The notes below the pieces were generated by a model. It did no database searches. It was not told the DNA's origin and saw nothing but the letters and a program-made list of their open reading frames with translations. A stretch of 6,759 nucleotides of DNA. Origin: JAAFHN01 sp031421855 (lineage in GTDB: Bacteria; Pseudomonadota; Gammaproteobacteria; Burkholderiales; Burkholderiaceae_C). The position numbers and the translations under genes were made by a program. Location: contig JANOPN010000149.1 in the NCBI GenBank assembly GCA_031421855.1, forward strand, positions 1 through 6,759, read 5' to 3'. Below, one piece after another: positions 1 to 6,484 of this stretch (position 1 is the stretch's first letter; each line of letters starts with the position of its first letter).

Positions 1-1
1 A

Positions 2-944
2 TTGAGGTTGTTGCTACTGAATCAGGAGTATCGGAGAGTCATGATGACAGAATTGAACCTTCGTTTTCCTCCCAGATCCAGATCGTTTGCTGATTTCCGA
101 AAAGAATTCCAGCCCTTTGGTGCTGGTGATGCATTGTGGACGGGTGTAATCGAATCTGCCAAGCAGCAAATGCGAGAGGCTGGCTGCTTTGTGGCTGGTA
201 CATTGGTGCACACCAAGGAAGGCTTACGCCCGATTGAGCAGATCAAGGTTGGCGATTGGGTGCTGTCCAAACCTGAAAGTGGTGAGGGAGAGCAAAGTTA
301 TCAACCGGTGACGCGGACGTTTAGCTATGACAACCGAGAGTTGTATTTCGTCCCGATGCACGAGTTGGACCCGAGAACACGCAACCCGCTGCCGTTCGCT
401 GAAAAGTCTGAGTACTTTGCGGTGTCCGGAGCACACCTCATTTGGGTTGAAAACACGATTGGGCCTGGTAGACGCACACGCAATCCTGTCTAACGGCTCC
501 CCAGCAGCGATCTACAACCCCAAACGCATCCTCCAAGGCCATTCGCCAGATGAGGGCGCATTATTTGATGGCGCTGAGGGGCCGTGGCTAGAAAACTGCA
601 TGGCCAGGCGGATCCGCTTCAGCGAAAAAGGCGCTGAAAAAGTGCAAGGCCCGTACATCGTCTTAGGTGAAGCCGAAGACGCAAACTACGACTACACCGG
701 CTACGACGTTGACAGCCCCATGTCGCTTGTCAAGCTCTCGGGCGGCCACTTGCCGATGCGCCGCACGGTGTATAACTTTGAGGTGGCCAACACGCACACT
801 TATTTTGTGGGCGAATTGGGCCTGTGGGTGCACAACAAAAACCCAGGCGATGCACCGCTTGCTTCACCGCGGCTGCGAGTAAGCCAGAACCCACGCGCCA
901 TTCCTGCCGCGGCAGACATTCAAGCGTATCCCGCGCGAGGATGA
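2..944 (+). pseudogene. PT-HINT (Hint/intein-like) module of a polymorphic toxin, frameshifted
   Basis: The first part (frame of position 2, stop at 491-493) contains the typical start of a Hint domain: GCFVAGTLVHTKEGLRPIEQ, then KVGDWVLSK and the block-B-like VSGAHLIWVEN. The second part lies in the next frame (+1) and carries the rest: GLVDAHAI, then YNFEVANTHTYFVGEL and LWVHN, the standard C-terminal Hint end with its His-Asn. The two halves join sensibly if one base of GGGCC at 461-465 is removed. In polymorphic toxins this autoprocessing domain precedes and releases a C-terminal toxin. Here only about 34 residues follow HN (to the stop at 942-944), and they match no toxin I recognise. 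The 5' end is uncertain. An ATG at 41 with GGAG at 33-36 is a plausible start, but the frame is open to the window edge, so an upstream toxin body cannot be excluded. The first 120 bases look AT-richer than the rest. The Hint identity is well supported. The broken state could also be a sequencing error. Confidence 0.75.
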
Positions 945-1078
945 CAGCCAAGCACATGATGCGCGGGCTAGGCCGTGCTTGCGAATGCATGGATTGGCGT
1001 GCAACATCCAAGCATCTCAAAACGGCTATCCAAGCGAAATTTGATGACAAATCGGCCTCTGGTCACCGGATCTATTGA
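941..1078 (+). CDS. Hypothetical 45-residue ORF, or displaced tail of the Hint protein
   Basis: The ATG at 941 overlaps the TGA of the Hint frame as ATGA, and GAGG directly abuts it, which is too close for a normal ribosome binding site. The product would begin MTAKHMMRGLGRACECMDWR and end at the TGA at 1076-1078. It has two Cys and several basic residues, no membrane segment, and resembles no family I know. It lies in the same frame as the first half of the Hint gene. It may therefore be the original C-terminal toxin tail, displaced by a second indel that restores the frame, rather than an independent gene. A small immunity protein is possible by position only. Little supports expression. 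Confidence 0.25.
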   Translation: MTAKHMMRGLGRACECMDWRATSKHLKTAIQAKFDDKSASGHRIY

Positions 1079-1110
1079 CTTCGTTGCTATTTAATTAGGA
1101 GTATATTGCA

Positions 1111-1140
1111 GGTCAATGGGTTATTGACCCCTCGTTTTCT
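1111..1140 (+). terminator. Possible weak intrinsic terminator after the Hint remnant
   Basis: GGTCAAT (1111-1117) and ATTGACC (1123-1129) form a perfect 7-bp stem with a GGGTT loop. CCCTCGTTTTCT follows, with its four T residues starting 5 bases after the stem. The stem is not GC-rich and the T tract is short and displaced, so termination is a guess. Confidence 0.3.
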
Positions 1141-1170
1141 GCGCCGCTCTTGATCAATTGCGCGGCGCAG
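1139..1170. repeat. GC-rich inverted repeat between convergent genes
   Basis: CTGCGCCGC (1139-1147) and GCGGCGCAG (1162-1170) are perfect 9-bp inverted arms around a 14-base loop. The stem lies between the plus-strand Hint remnant and the 3' end of the minus-strand regulator (stop at 1227-1229), where a shared bidirectional terminator would be expected. Neither strand shows a good T tract right after the stem. It is therefore reported as a stem-loop of unproven function. Confidence 0.5.
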
Positions 1171-1226
1171 CTCACCCTTTGGCTGTCATCGTCGCGTAGG
1201 CGGGGCTCCAGCGCTCGTACGCAACG

Positions 1227-2039
1227 TCAAACACGCAACAAGGCGCGAAGGCTTTGTGCTTCTGCTTGCAATAGTGGCAAAACTTGACGCTCCAGGGAGG
1301 CGCGGGCGACCAACTCGACACTGGCTACCGCATTCATAGCGGCGACGCAGTGGCCGTTTGTGTCGCGCAGGGGCACGGCGACTGCGTGAACGCCCAGTTC
1401 GTTTTCCTGTGCAACATAGGCCCAGTCTTGGCGACTTGCTTGCTTGACTGCGGCTCGCAATTCATCGGGTTTTGTCAACGTTTGCGCGGTTAAGCGTCCC
1501 AAATTGCGGCCGTACTGGGCCAGCCAATCACCCAGCTCGGCGCTGGTTTTTTGGGCAAGAAAGATTCGTCCCGTCGATGTGGTGTGCAGCGCAGCGCGGT
1601 TGCCGAGGTGCAGCCCGTGGGCGGCGGCAGTGGCTTTGTCAGATGCCGCTAGGTTGGAGCGCGCAATGATCACCACGCCGTCAACGTCAGCAATTGCCAC
1701 GCTGCAAACCAACCGGGTCTGCGCGCCGAGCCGGTTTAGGCTGGGCTGCAGCAGCCGAGGCAGCCACGCGCTGGCCAGGTAGCTGCTAGCAAGCCGCAGG
1801 ACCTTGGGAGCGAGCCAATAGTGCCCGTCACTTTCTTCTAGGTAACCCAACTCCGCCAAAGTCAGCAGGTGGCGGCGGGCTGCCGCCCGGCTCAAACCAG
1901 CGCGTTCGGCCGCCATGGTTGCATTGAGCCCCTGTCGCTCGGTGCTGAACGCTTCCAAGACGCGCAAGCTTTTCTCGGTGCTTTCGATTCGATCTTGCGG
2001 CCGCAGCGGCTTGGGTGATTGGGCAGATGACACGACCAT
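1227..2039 (-). CDS. pobR: IclR-family transcriptional regulator, PobR/PcaU type
   Basis: This 270-residue protein is a likely regulator of the divergent pobA. Residues about 20-75 form the N-terminal winged helix-turn-helix (STEKSLRVLEAF, then LNATMAAERAGLSRAAARRH, LAELGYLEESDGHYWLAPKVL). The remainder is the IclR ligand-binding domain, with the typical HTTSTGRIFLA segment near 152-162 and VHAVAVPLRD near 217-226. The length fits the family. The ATG at 2039 is preferred over an in-frame GTG at 2078, because the longer form would put the predicted operator (2062-2080) inside the coding region and would add 13 residues that look untranslated. No strong ribosome binding site is seen for either start. 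Members of the PobR/PcaR/PcaU group bind aromatic acids or beta-ketoadipate-pathway intermediates and activate adjacent catabolic genes. The inducer here, probably 4-hydroxybenzoate, is inferred from the neighbour. The family call is firm; the symbol rests on context. Confidence 0.85.
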   Translation of the reverse strand: MVVSSAQSPKPLRPQDRIESTEKSLRVLEAFSTERQGLNATMAAERAGLSRAAARRHLLTLAELGYLEESDGHYWLAPKVLRLASSYLASAWLPRLLQPSLNRLGAQTRLVCSVAIADVDGVVIIARSNLAASDKATAAAHGLHLGNRAALHTTSTGRIFLAQKTSAELGDWLAQYGRNLGRLTAQTLTKPDELRAAVKQASRQDWAYVAQENELGVHAVAVPLRDTNGHCVAAMNAVASVELVARASLERQVLPLLQAEAQSLRALLRV

Positions 2040-2061
2040 GGCTGTTGGGTGGTTGACGCAA

Positions 2062-2101
2062 TTGCGCGATGATCGCACAACCTAGCCGATAAACGCACCA
2101 A
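2062..2101. promoter_or_regulatory. Predicted PobR operator in the pobR-pobA intergenic region
   Basis: TTGCGCGATGATCGCACAA (2062-2080) is a palindrome with 9-bp arms, one mismatch and a single central base. A third, partial copy in direct orientation follows: GATAAACGCAC (2088-2098) matches GATGATCGCAC (2068-2078) at 9 of 11 positions, exactly 20 bp apart start to start. A palindrome plus one direct repeat about 10 bp away is, as I recall, the operator layout described for the related regulator PcaU. The half-site also resembles the GATAATCGCAC core recalled for PcaR. The site lies 22 bp from the pobR ATG and 74 bp from the pobA ATG, fitting control of both genes. Binding by this protein is inferred. 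Confidence 0.6.
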
Positions 2102-2154
2102 ACTCGTTGCGGAATTGATCCAGCCGTGCAACACATGCCTACGCTGCGCTACCC

Positions 2155-3357
2155 ATGAGCAACAGCAATTTCACGCCCACCACCCATCGCACCCAAGTCG
2201 CCATCGTTGGCGCGGGCCCGTCAGGCCTGCTTTTGGGCGCGCTGCTGAGCAAAGCAGGCATCGACAACATCATCATCGAGCGCCAAACGGCTGAGCGCGT
2301 AGGGCAGCGAATCAGGGCTGGCGTGCTTGAGCAAGGCACGACGGATTTGTTAACTGACGCGGGCGTCGGTGAGCGCATGCTGATTGAAGGGCAGATTCAC
2401 AGCGGTTTTGAATTGGCGTTTGACGGGCGGCGGGAACGCATCGACCTGACCGGGCTGACTGGCGGCAAGCGAGTCACGGTGTATGGTCAAACCGAAGTGA
2501 CCAAAGATTTGATGGCAGCGCGAGTGGCCAGCAACCGCCCGACTCACTATGAATGCAGCGACGTGGCGTTGCGCGACTTCTCGGGCTTTGCGCCGATGGT
2601 GTCTTTTACCCAAGGCGGCGTTCGCCACACCATCGCCTGTGACTTCATCGCTGGCTGCGATGGCTACCACGGGGCGAGCCGCGCGGCGGTGCCAAGCGGC
2701 GCGATTCAAACATTTGAGCGTGTTTACCCGTTTGGCTGGCTGGGGATTTTGGCCGATGTTCCGCCGGTGGCTCACGAGTTGATTTATGCCAACCACAGCC
2801 GCGGTTTCGCGCTTTGCTCGATGCGCAGCGCCACCCGAAGCCGCTATTACGTGCAATGCGAGCTGACTGACGACGTGGCTAGGTGGAGCGATGACATGTT
2901 TTGGGACGAGCTACGCCGACGGCTGCCGGCTCAAGCCGCCGATGCCGTGACGACTGGCCCGCGGCTAGAGATGAGCATTGCACCGCTTCGCAGTTTCGTT
3001 GCTGAGCCTATGCGTTTTGGTCGACTGTTCTTGGCTGGTGACGCAGCGCACATCGTGCCGCCGACGGGTGCCAAGGGCCTGAACTTGGCCGCCAGCGATG
3101 TGCGCTTTCTCAGTTCAGCCTTGATCGAACATTACGGTGAGCGCTCAAACGCCGGACTCGATGATTACAGCACCAAGGCGTTGAGCCGGGTATGGAAGGC
3201 AGTTCGATTCAGTTGGTGGTTCACGTCGTTGATGCACCGATTTCCAGACGCTGAGGGTTTTGGATTCAAGGTCCAACAAGCCGAGCTGGACTATCTCGTA
3301 AACTCCCGCGCAGCGTCAACCGTGATGGCAGAAAACTATGTTGGCTTGGCCACTTAG
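2155..3357 (+). CDS. pobA: 4-hydroxybenzoate 3-monooxygenase (p-hydroxybenzoate hydroxylase)
   Basis: This cytoplasmic FAD enzyme converts 4-hydroxybenzoate, NAD(P)H and O2 to protocatechuate, which feeds ring cleavage. The 400-residue product closely follows the well-studied Pseudomonas enzyme with a constant offset of about 10 residues. Visible elements are the Rossmann motif VAIVGAGPSG (15-24), RIRAGVLEQG (52-61), the DG motif CDGYHGASR (168-176) and the FAD-binding FLAGDAAHIVPPTGAKGLN (292-310). The substrate-pocket residues are all present: Y211, S222, R224, Y232, P303 and Y395, equivalent to Y201, S212, R214, Y222, P293 and Y385. R54 and H82 (R44 and H72 equivalents) are also kept, so the protein should be active. 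The start is the only reasonable one; the extra N-terminal residues have no internal start codon. No clear Shine-Dalgarno sequence precedes it. It is divergent from the regulator and 21 bp upstream of dctQ, suggesting co-transcription with the transporter. Confidence 0.97.
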   Translation: MSNSNFTPTTHRTQVAIVGAGPSGLLLGALLSKAGIDNIIIERQTAERVGQRIRAGVLEQGTTDLLTDAGVGERMLIEGQIHSGFELAFDGRRERIDLTGLTGGKRVTVYGQTEVTKDLMAARVASNRPTHYECSDVALRDFSGFAPMVSFTQGGVRHTIACDFIAGCDGYHGASRAAVPSGAIQTFERVYPFGWLGILADVPPVAHELIYANHSRGFALCSMRSATRSRYYVQCELTDDVARWSDDMFWDELRRRLPAQAADAVTTGPRLEMSIAPLRSFVAEPMRFGRLFLAGDAAHIVPPTGAKGLNLAASDVRFLSSALIEHYGERSNAGLDDYSTKALSRVWKAVRFSWWFTSLMHRFPDAEGFGFKVQQAELDYLVNSRAASTVMAENYVGLAT

Positions 3358-3378
3358 ATAGAACAACCGAGGATCTGA

Positions 3379-3873
3379 ATGTTCAAGTTATTGACCTGGC
3401 TTGCCAAAGCCTGCGCGATTTTGGCCGGCATGTTGCTCACTGCAATCACGGTGTTGACCTGCGCGAGCGTATTGGGGCGCGATTTGTTGGGCAAGGCCAT
3501 CGTCGGCGATTTTGAATTGGTCGGAGTCGCTGCCGGGGCAGCAGTGGCGCTTTTTTTGCCATGGTGCCAAGTCAAGCGCGGCAACATCATTGTTGATTTC
3601 TTCACCCAAAAAGCATCGCTCGCGGTCAACAATGGGCTCGACCGCTTGGGCGCACTGTTAATGGCGATGTTCATGGGCGTGATGGCGTGGCGCAGCAGCT
3701 TGGGCGCGCTCAACGCGTGGACTACTCAGTCTGAGTCGCAAATGATGGGGTTTCCTGAGTGGATCACTTACGCGTTCATCGTGCCACCGCTGGTGTTGGT
3801 CGCCTTCATCGCCCTGGTTCAAGCGATGTCGGGCTTTGACCGCCTCGGTGCGACAGCCGAGGATGCGACATGA
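3379..3873 (+). CDS. dctQ: TRAP transporter small membrane subunit, DctQ family
   Basis: This 164-residue integral membrane protein has four predicted hydrophobic segments, at about 10-30, 45-62, 90-107 and 130-150. That is the normal topology and length for DctQ, the small subunit that pairs with DctM in the inner membrane. The family-like stretch runs from VLGRDLLGKAIVGDFELVGV (31-50) to LPWCQVKRGNIIVDFF (60-75), with the usual Glu in the FELV region and the basic KRG before the hydrophobic IIVDFF. The start has a good GAGGA at 3369-3373, 5 bases upstream. It follows pobA by 21 bp and its stop overlaps the dctM start as ATGA. DctQ subunits are poorly conserved, so the call rests on both sequence pattern and gene order. 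The symbol is the generic family name. Confidence 0.9.
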   Translation: MFKLLTWLAKACAILAGMLLTAITVLTCASVLGRDLLGKAIVGDFELVGVAAGAAVALFLPWCQVKRGNIIVDFFTQKASLAVNNGLDRLGALLMAMFMGVMAWRSSLGALNAWTTQSESQMMGFPEWITYAFIVPPLVLVAFIALVQAMSGFDRLGATAEDAT

Positions 3874-5210
3874 GCGCAATTCAGATCACCGGGCTGATAT
3901 TCGGCACCATGCTGGCTTTGATGGCGATTCGCGTGCCGATCGCCGTGAGCATGGCCGCAGCAGGCGCATTGGGCTACGTGTTGCAAGCCGGGTGGCCACC
4001 GCTTGCGTCGTTTCTCAATACCCAAGCCTATGCGCGGTTTGCCAGCTACGACCTGTCGGTCATTCCGTTGTTCATTTTGATGGGGCAGTTTGCCACCCAA
4101 GGCGGCATCAGCAAGGCGTTGTTTCAGTTCGCAAGTGCGGTCATGTCGCGGTTCAAGGGCGGGTTAGCCATGGCTGCAGTCATGGCCAGCGCAGCTTTTG
4201 GCGCCATTTGCGGGTCGTCGGTTGCGACAGCTGCCACGATCACCAGCGTCGCCCTGCCGGAGATGAGGCGTCATGGCTATTCGGGGCGATTGTCGACAGG
4301 CACGTTGTCGGCCGGCGGCACATTGGGGATTTTGATTCCGCCATCTGTGCCCTTGGTCATTTATGCGATCCTCACCGAGCAGAACATCGCCAAACTCTTC
4401 GCAGCCGCAATGATCCCAGGGATCATCGCGATGCTCGGCTACATGATCGCGATTGCCGCATACGTTCGCTTGTCGCCGGGTCACGCGCCAGACGTTGATG
4501 CGTCGACCGTGAACGCTCAGCGAATGACGCTTGATGCGGTGATCGGTGTGCTGCCGATGCTGGGGATCTTTTTATTGGTTTTTGTCGGCATTTACGGCGG
4601 CTGGTTCACACCAACGGAGGGTGCAGCCATCGGCACATTCGCCACGTTTGTTGCTGCGATCGCCAAGCGCGAAATGACAGTTGCAAAATTTAAGCAGTGT
4701 TTTTACGCCACAGCGGAGAGCTCAGCCATGATCTTCATGATTTTCTTGGGCGCAGACTTGATGAACTCTTCGCTGGCACTCACTCAGGTTCCCAACCAGC
4801 TGGCAACGGTTGTTGGTGGTTGGGGCATGTCGCCATATTGGGTCGTCGCTTGCATCTTGCTCTTGTATGTGGTGTTGGGCGCGGTAATGGACGAGTTGTC
4901 GATGATCTTGCTCACCGTTCCGATTTTTTTTCCACTCATCATGAGCCTGGATTTCGGCATGAGCAAAGAGTACACCGCCATCTGGTTCGGCATCATGGTG
5001 TTGATGACCGTTGGGTTTGGCATGTTGGCACCACCGGTGGGTCTCAATGTTTACGTGGTGAACGGCATGGCCAACGCGCAAGGCCACAACATACCCATCG
5101 CCGAGAGCTACAAAGGTGTGATGCCGTTCTTAATCAGCGACACCATACGAACCGCACTGTTGCTGATGTTCCCGATGATTTCACTTTGGGTGCTGCAATT
5201 CATGAAGTAA
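3870..5210 (+). CDS. dctM: TRAP transporter large membrane subunit, DctM family
   Basis: This 446-residue multi-spanning inner-membrane protein is the transport channel of a TRAP system, driven by a sodium gradient. Family features are PLFILMGQFATQGGI (66-80), GAICGSSVATAATI (111-124), GGTLGILIPPSVPLVIYA (149-166), FTPTEGAAIG (246-255), the segment LGAVMDELSMILLTVPIFFP (336-355) and the C-terminal GMLAPPVGLNVYVV (384-397). The length is normal and no interruption is seen. The ATG overlaps the dctQ stop by four bases, with GAGG at 3859-3862, 7 bases upstream, so the two membrane subunits are probably translationally coupled. Substrate specificity is not readable from this subunit and is inferred from pobA. 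Confidence 0.96.
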   Translation: MSAIQITGLIFGTMLALMAIRVPIAVSMAAAGALGYVLQAGWPPLASFLNTQAYARFASYDLSVIPLFILMGQFATQGGISKALFQFASAVMSRFKGGLAMAAVMASAAFGAICGSSVATAATITSVALPEMRRHGYSGRLSTGTLSAGGTLGILIPPSVPLVIYAILTEQNIAKLFAAAMIPGIIAMLGYMIAIAAYVRLSPGHAPDVDASTVNAQRMTLDAVIGVLPMLGIFLLVFVGIYGGWFTPTEGAAIGTFATFVAAIAKREMTVAKFKQCFYATAESSAMIFMIFLGADLMNSSLALTQVPNQLATVVGGWGMSPYWVVACILLLYVVLGAVMDELSMILLTVPIFFPLIMSLDFGMSKEYTAIWFGIMVLMTVGFGMLAPPVGLNVYVVNGMANAQGHNIPIAESYKGVMPFLISDTIRTALLLMFPMISLWVLQFMK

Positions 5211-5222
5211 GCGCGCAATCAC

Positions 5223-5249
5223 GCTCGCGGCTCAATCGGGTTTGCGAGC
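5223..5249 (+). repeat. Short inverted repeat between dctM and dctP
   Basis: GCTCGC (5223-5228) and GCGAGC (5244-5249) are perfect 6-bp arms around a 15-base loop, 12 bases after the dctM stop. No T tract follows. It could modulate read-through or mRNA stability between the membrane and binding-protein genes, but a chance repeat of this size is not unlikely. Confidence 0.3.
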
Positions 5250-5310
5250 ACAACCGTTCACGCAAAACATCGTTCAATCAACAAGTTCATTTTTATCGGA
5301 TACCCCAGCC

Positions 5311-6396
5311 ATGAAACGCCGCACCCTCATTCAATCATCTGCTGTCGCTGCGCTTTCGGCGCCCGTGCTTGGTGCATTTGCGCAAAGCCCGATCACGCTC
5401 AAGTTTCACACCTTCATGTCACCGGCGTCGAACGTGTGGCTGACCATGCACAAGGCTTGGATGGCGCAGGTCGAAAAAGATTCGGGTGGAAAGATCAAAT
5501 TTGAAGGCTACCCCGCCATGCAACTCGGCGGCACGCCAGCGCAGTTGTATGACCAGGCTCGAGATGGCGTCGTCGATGTCAGTTGGACCCTGCCCGGCAA
5601 CACAGCGGGTCGATTCCCCCGGATCGAAGTGTTTGAGTTGCCGTTCATGATGACCAACGCTGAGGCGACTTCACGCGCATATTGGGAGTATGTTCAAACG
5701 GTTGCGAAAGACGAGTTCAAAGACATCAAACTTGTCGCCCTGCAAGTTCATGGCCCCGGCGTTTTTCACACCAAAGACAGGCTCATCAAAAGCCCAGAAG
5801 ATCTCAAAGGAATGAAAGTACGCGGCCCAACACGTCAGGTGACGAAAATGTTGGGATTGATCGGCGCGACCCCAGTAGGCATGCCCTTGCCGCAGATACC
5901 TGATGCGCTGGGCAAGGGCGTGATTGATGGTTGCGTCATTCCGTGGGAAGTGGTGCCATCGGTCAAAGTCCACGAGTTGACCAAGTTTCACAGCCAGTTT
6001 GATGTTGCCGGTGGCGCGCTCTATACGACGACGTTTGTCATGGGTATGAATCAAAAGAAGTACGAATCACTCCCGGCAGAGCTGCGTCTGGTGATTGATA
6101 AAAACAGCGGCGCCGACACGAGCGCTTGGCTGGGTAAAACACAGTCTGGCAACGACCCGCTCGGGCGAAAAGCAGCAGAAGATCGCGGCAACAGCATTCA
6201 CACCATTGGTGTTGCTGAGGCACAAGAATTTCGTCGCAAATCGCGCGCAGTCGAGGTCGAGTGGATTCAGGATATGGACAAACGAGGGTTTGACGGTCGC
6301 AAGTTGATCGAGAGCGCCCGAGGCCTGATCGAGAAGCACACCAAAGCCCCTTCGGCCGCGAAGCCCGCCAAGCCTGGGATGCCCAGCAAAGCTTGA
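5311..6396 (+). CDS. dctP: TRAP transporter periplasmic substrate-binding protein, DctP family
   Basis: This 361-residue exported binding protein captures the substrate in the periplasm and delivers it to DctQM. The ATG at 5311 gives a typical export signal, MKRRTLIQSSAVAALSAPVL, followed by a likely cleavage after AFA-Q near residue 24. The twin Arg suggests possible Tat export. A TTG at 5242 in the same frame was rejected because it would bury this signal behind 23 residues. Family features are TLKFHTFMSPASNVW (29-43), PAMQLGGTPAQLYDQARDGVVDVSW (68-92), FELPFMM (108-114), LKGMKVRGPTR (165-175) with the conserved carboxylate-binding Arg at 171, and GATPVGMPLPQIPDALGKGVIDG (185-207). The protein ends in a Lys/Pro/Ala-rich tail (about 344-361). 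It lies 100 bp after dctM, last in the unit. No convincing ribosome binding site is visible. An aromatic acid ligand is inferred from pobA and from the known 4-chlorobenzoate (FcbT) TRAP systems. Confidence 0.95.
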   Translation: MKRRTLIQSSAVAALSAPVLGAFAQSPITLKFHTFMSPASNVWLTMHKAWMAQVEKDSGGKIKFEGYPAMQLGGTPAQLYDQARDGVVDVSWTLPGNTAGRFPRIEVFELPFMMTNAEATSRAYWEYVQTVAKDEFKDIKLVALQVHGPGVFHTKDRLIKSPEDLKGMKVRGPTRQVTKMLGLIGATPVGMPLPQIPDALGKGVIDGCVIPWEVVPSVKVHELTKFHSQFDVAGGALYTTTFVMGMNQKKYESLPAELRLVIDKNSGADTSAWLGKTQSGNDPLGRKAAEDRGNSIHTIGVAEAQEFRRKSRAVEVEWIQDMDKRGFDGRKLIESARGLIEKHTKAPSAAKPAKPGMPSKA

Positions 6397-6471
6397 CAAG
6401 CGCTCATGGGTTGTGTCAGATCGGCCCGCCAGCAAGTGCGCGATTGTCATTTAATAGTCAGATGTCGCAGC

Positions 6472-6476
6472 AAGGA
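6472..6476 (+). promoter_or_regulatory. Ribosome binding site deciding the TTG start of the Nudix gene
   Basis: AAGGA lies 8 bases before the TTG at 6485. No in-frame ATG or GTG occurs between the upstream stop (6455-6457) and the first zinc-ribbon Cys codon, so this site fixes the start. Confidence 0.65.
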
Positions 6477-6484
6477 CCGCTCAA

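Noticed and set aside
455..470. Programmed ribosomal frameshift in the Hint gene
   Set aside because: The required shift is +1, and neither a known +1 slippery codon-stop context nor a standard heptamer is present at the join.
1075..1107. TTGACT (1075-1080) with TATATT (1102-1107) as a possible promoter
   Set aside because: The 21-base spacer is too long, the hexamer at a normal spacing is poor, and no convincing gene follows on that strand.
1106..1153. A 15-codon TTG-started ORF behind AGGAG (1097-1101)
   Set aside because: It is very short, runs through both inverted repeats, encodes nothing recognisable and is probably a chance match.
2040..2078. In-frame GTG start extending the IclR-family regulator by 13 residues
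   Set aside because: The extension overlaps the predicted operator, has no properly spaced ribosome binding site, and adds sequence not typical of the family.
3836..4498. Long open frame overlapping dctQ and dctM in another frame, with similar frames inside pobA and dctM
   Set aside because: The translations are rich in His, Arg and Cys with no domain pattern, as expected for shadow frames of GC-rich genes that are clearly coding in their own frame.
5242..5310. In-frame TTG start extending DctP by 23 residues
   Set aside because: It would place a polar stretch before a complete signal peptide that begins with MKRR at 5311.
6397..6484. Possible terminator between dctP and the Nudix gene
   Set aside because: Only an imperfect GACAA/TTGTGTC pairing is present, with no T tract, so no terminator is called.
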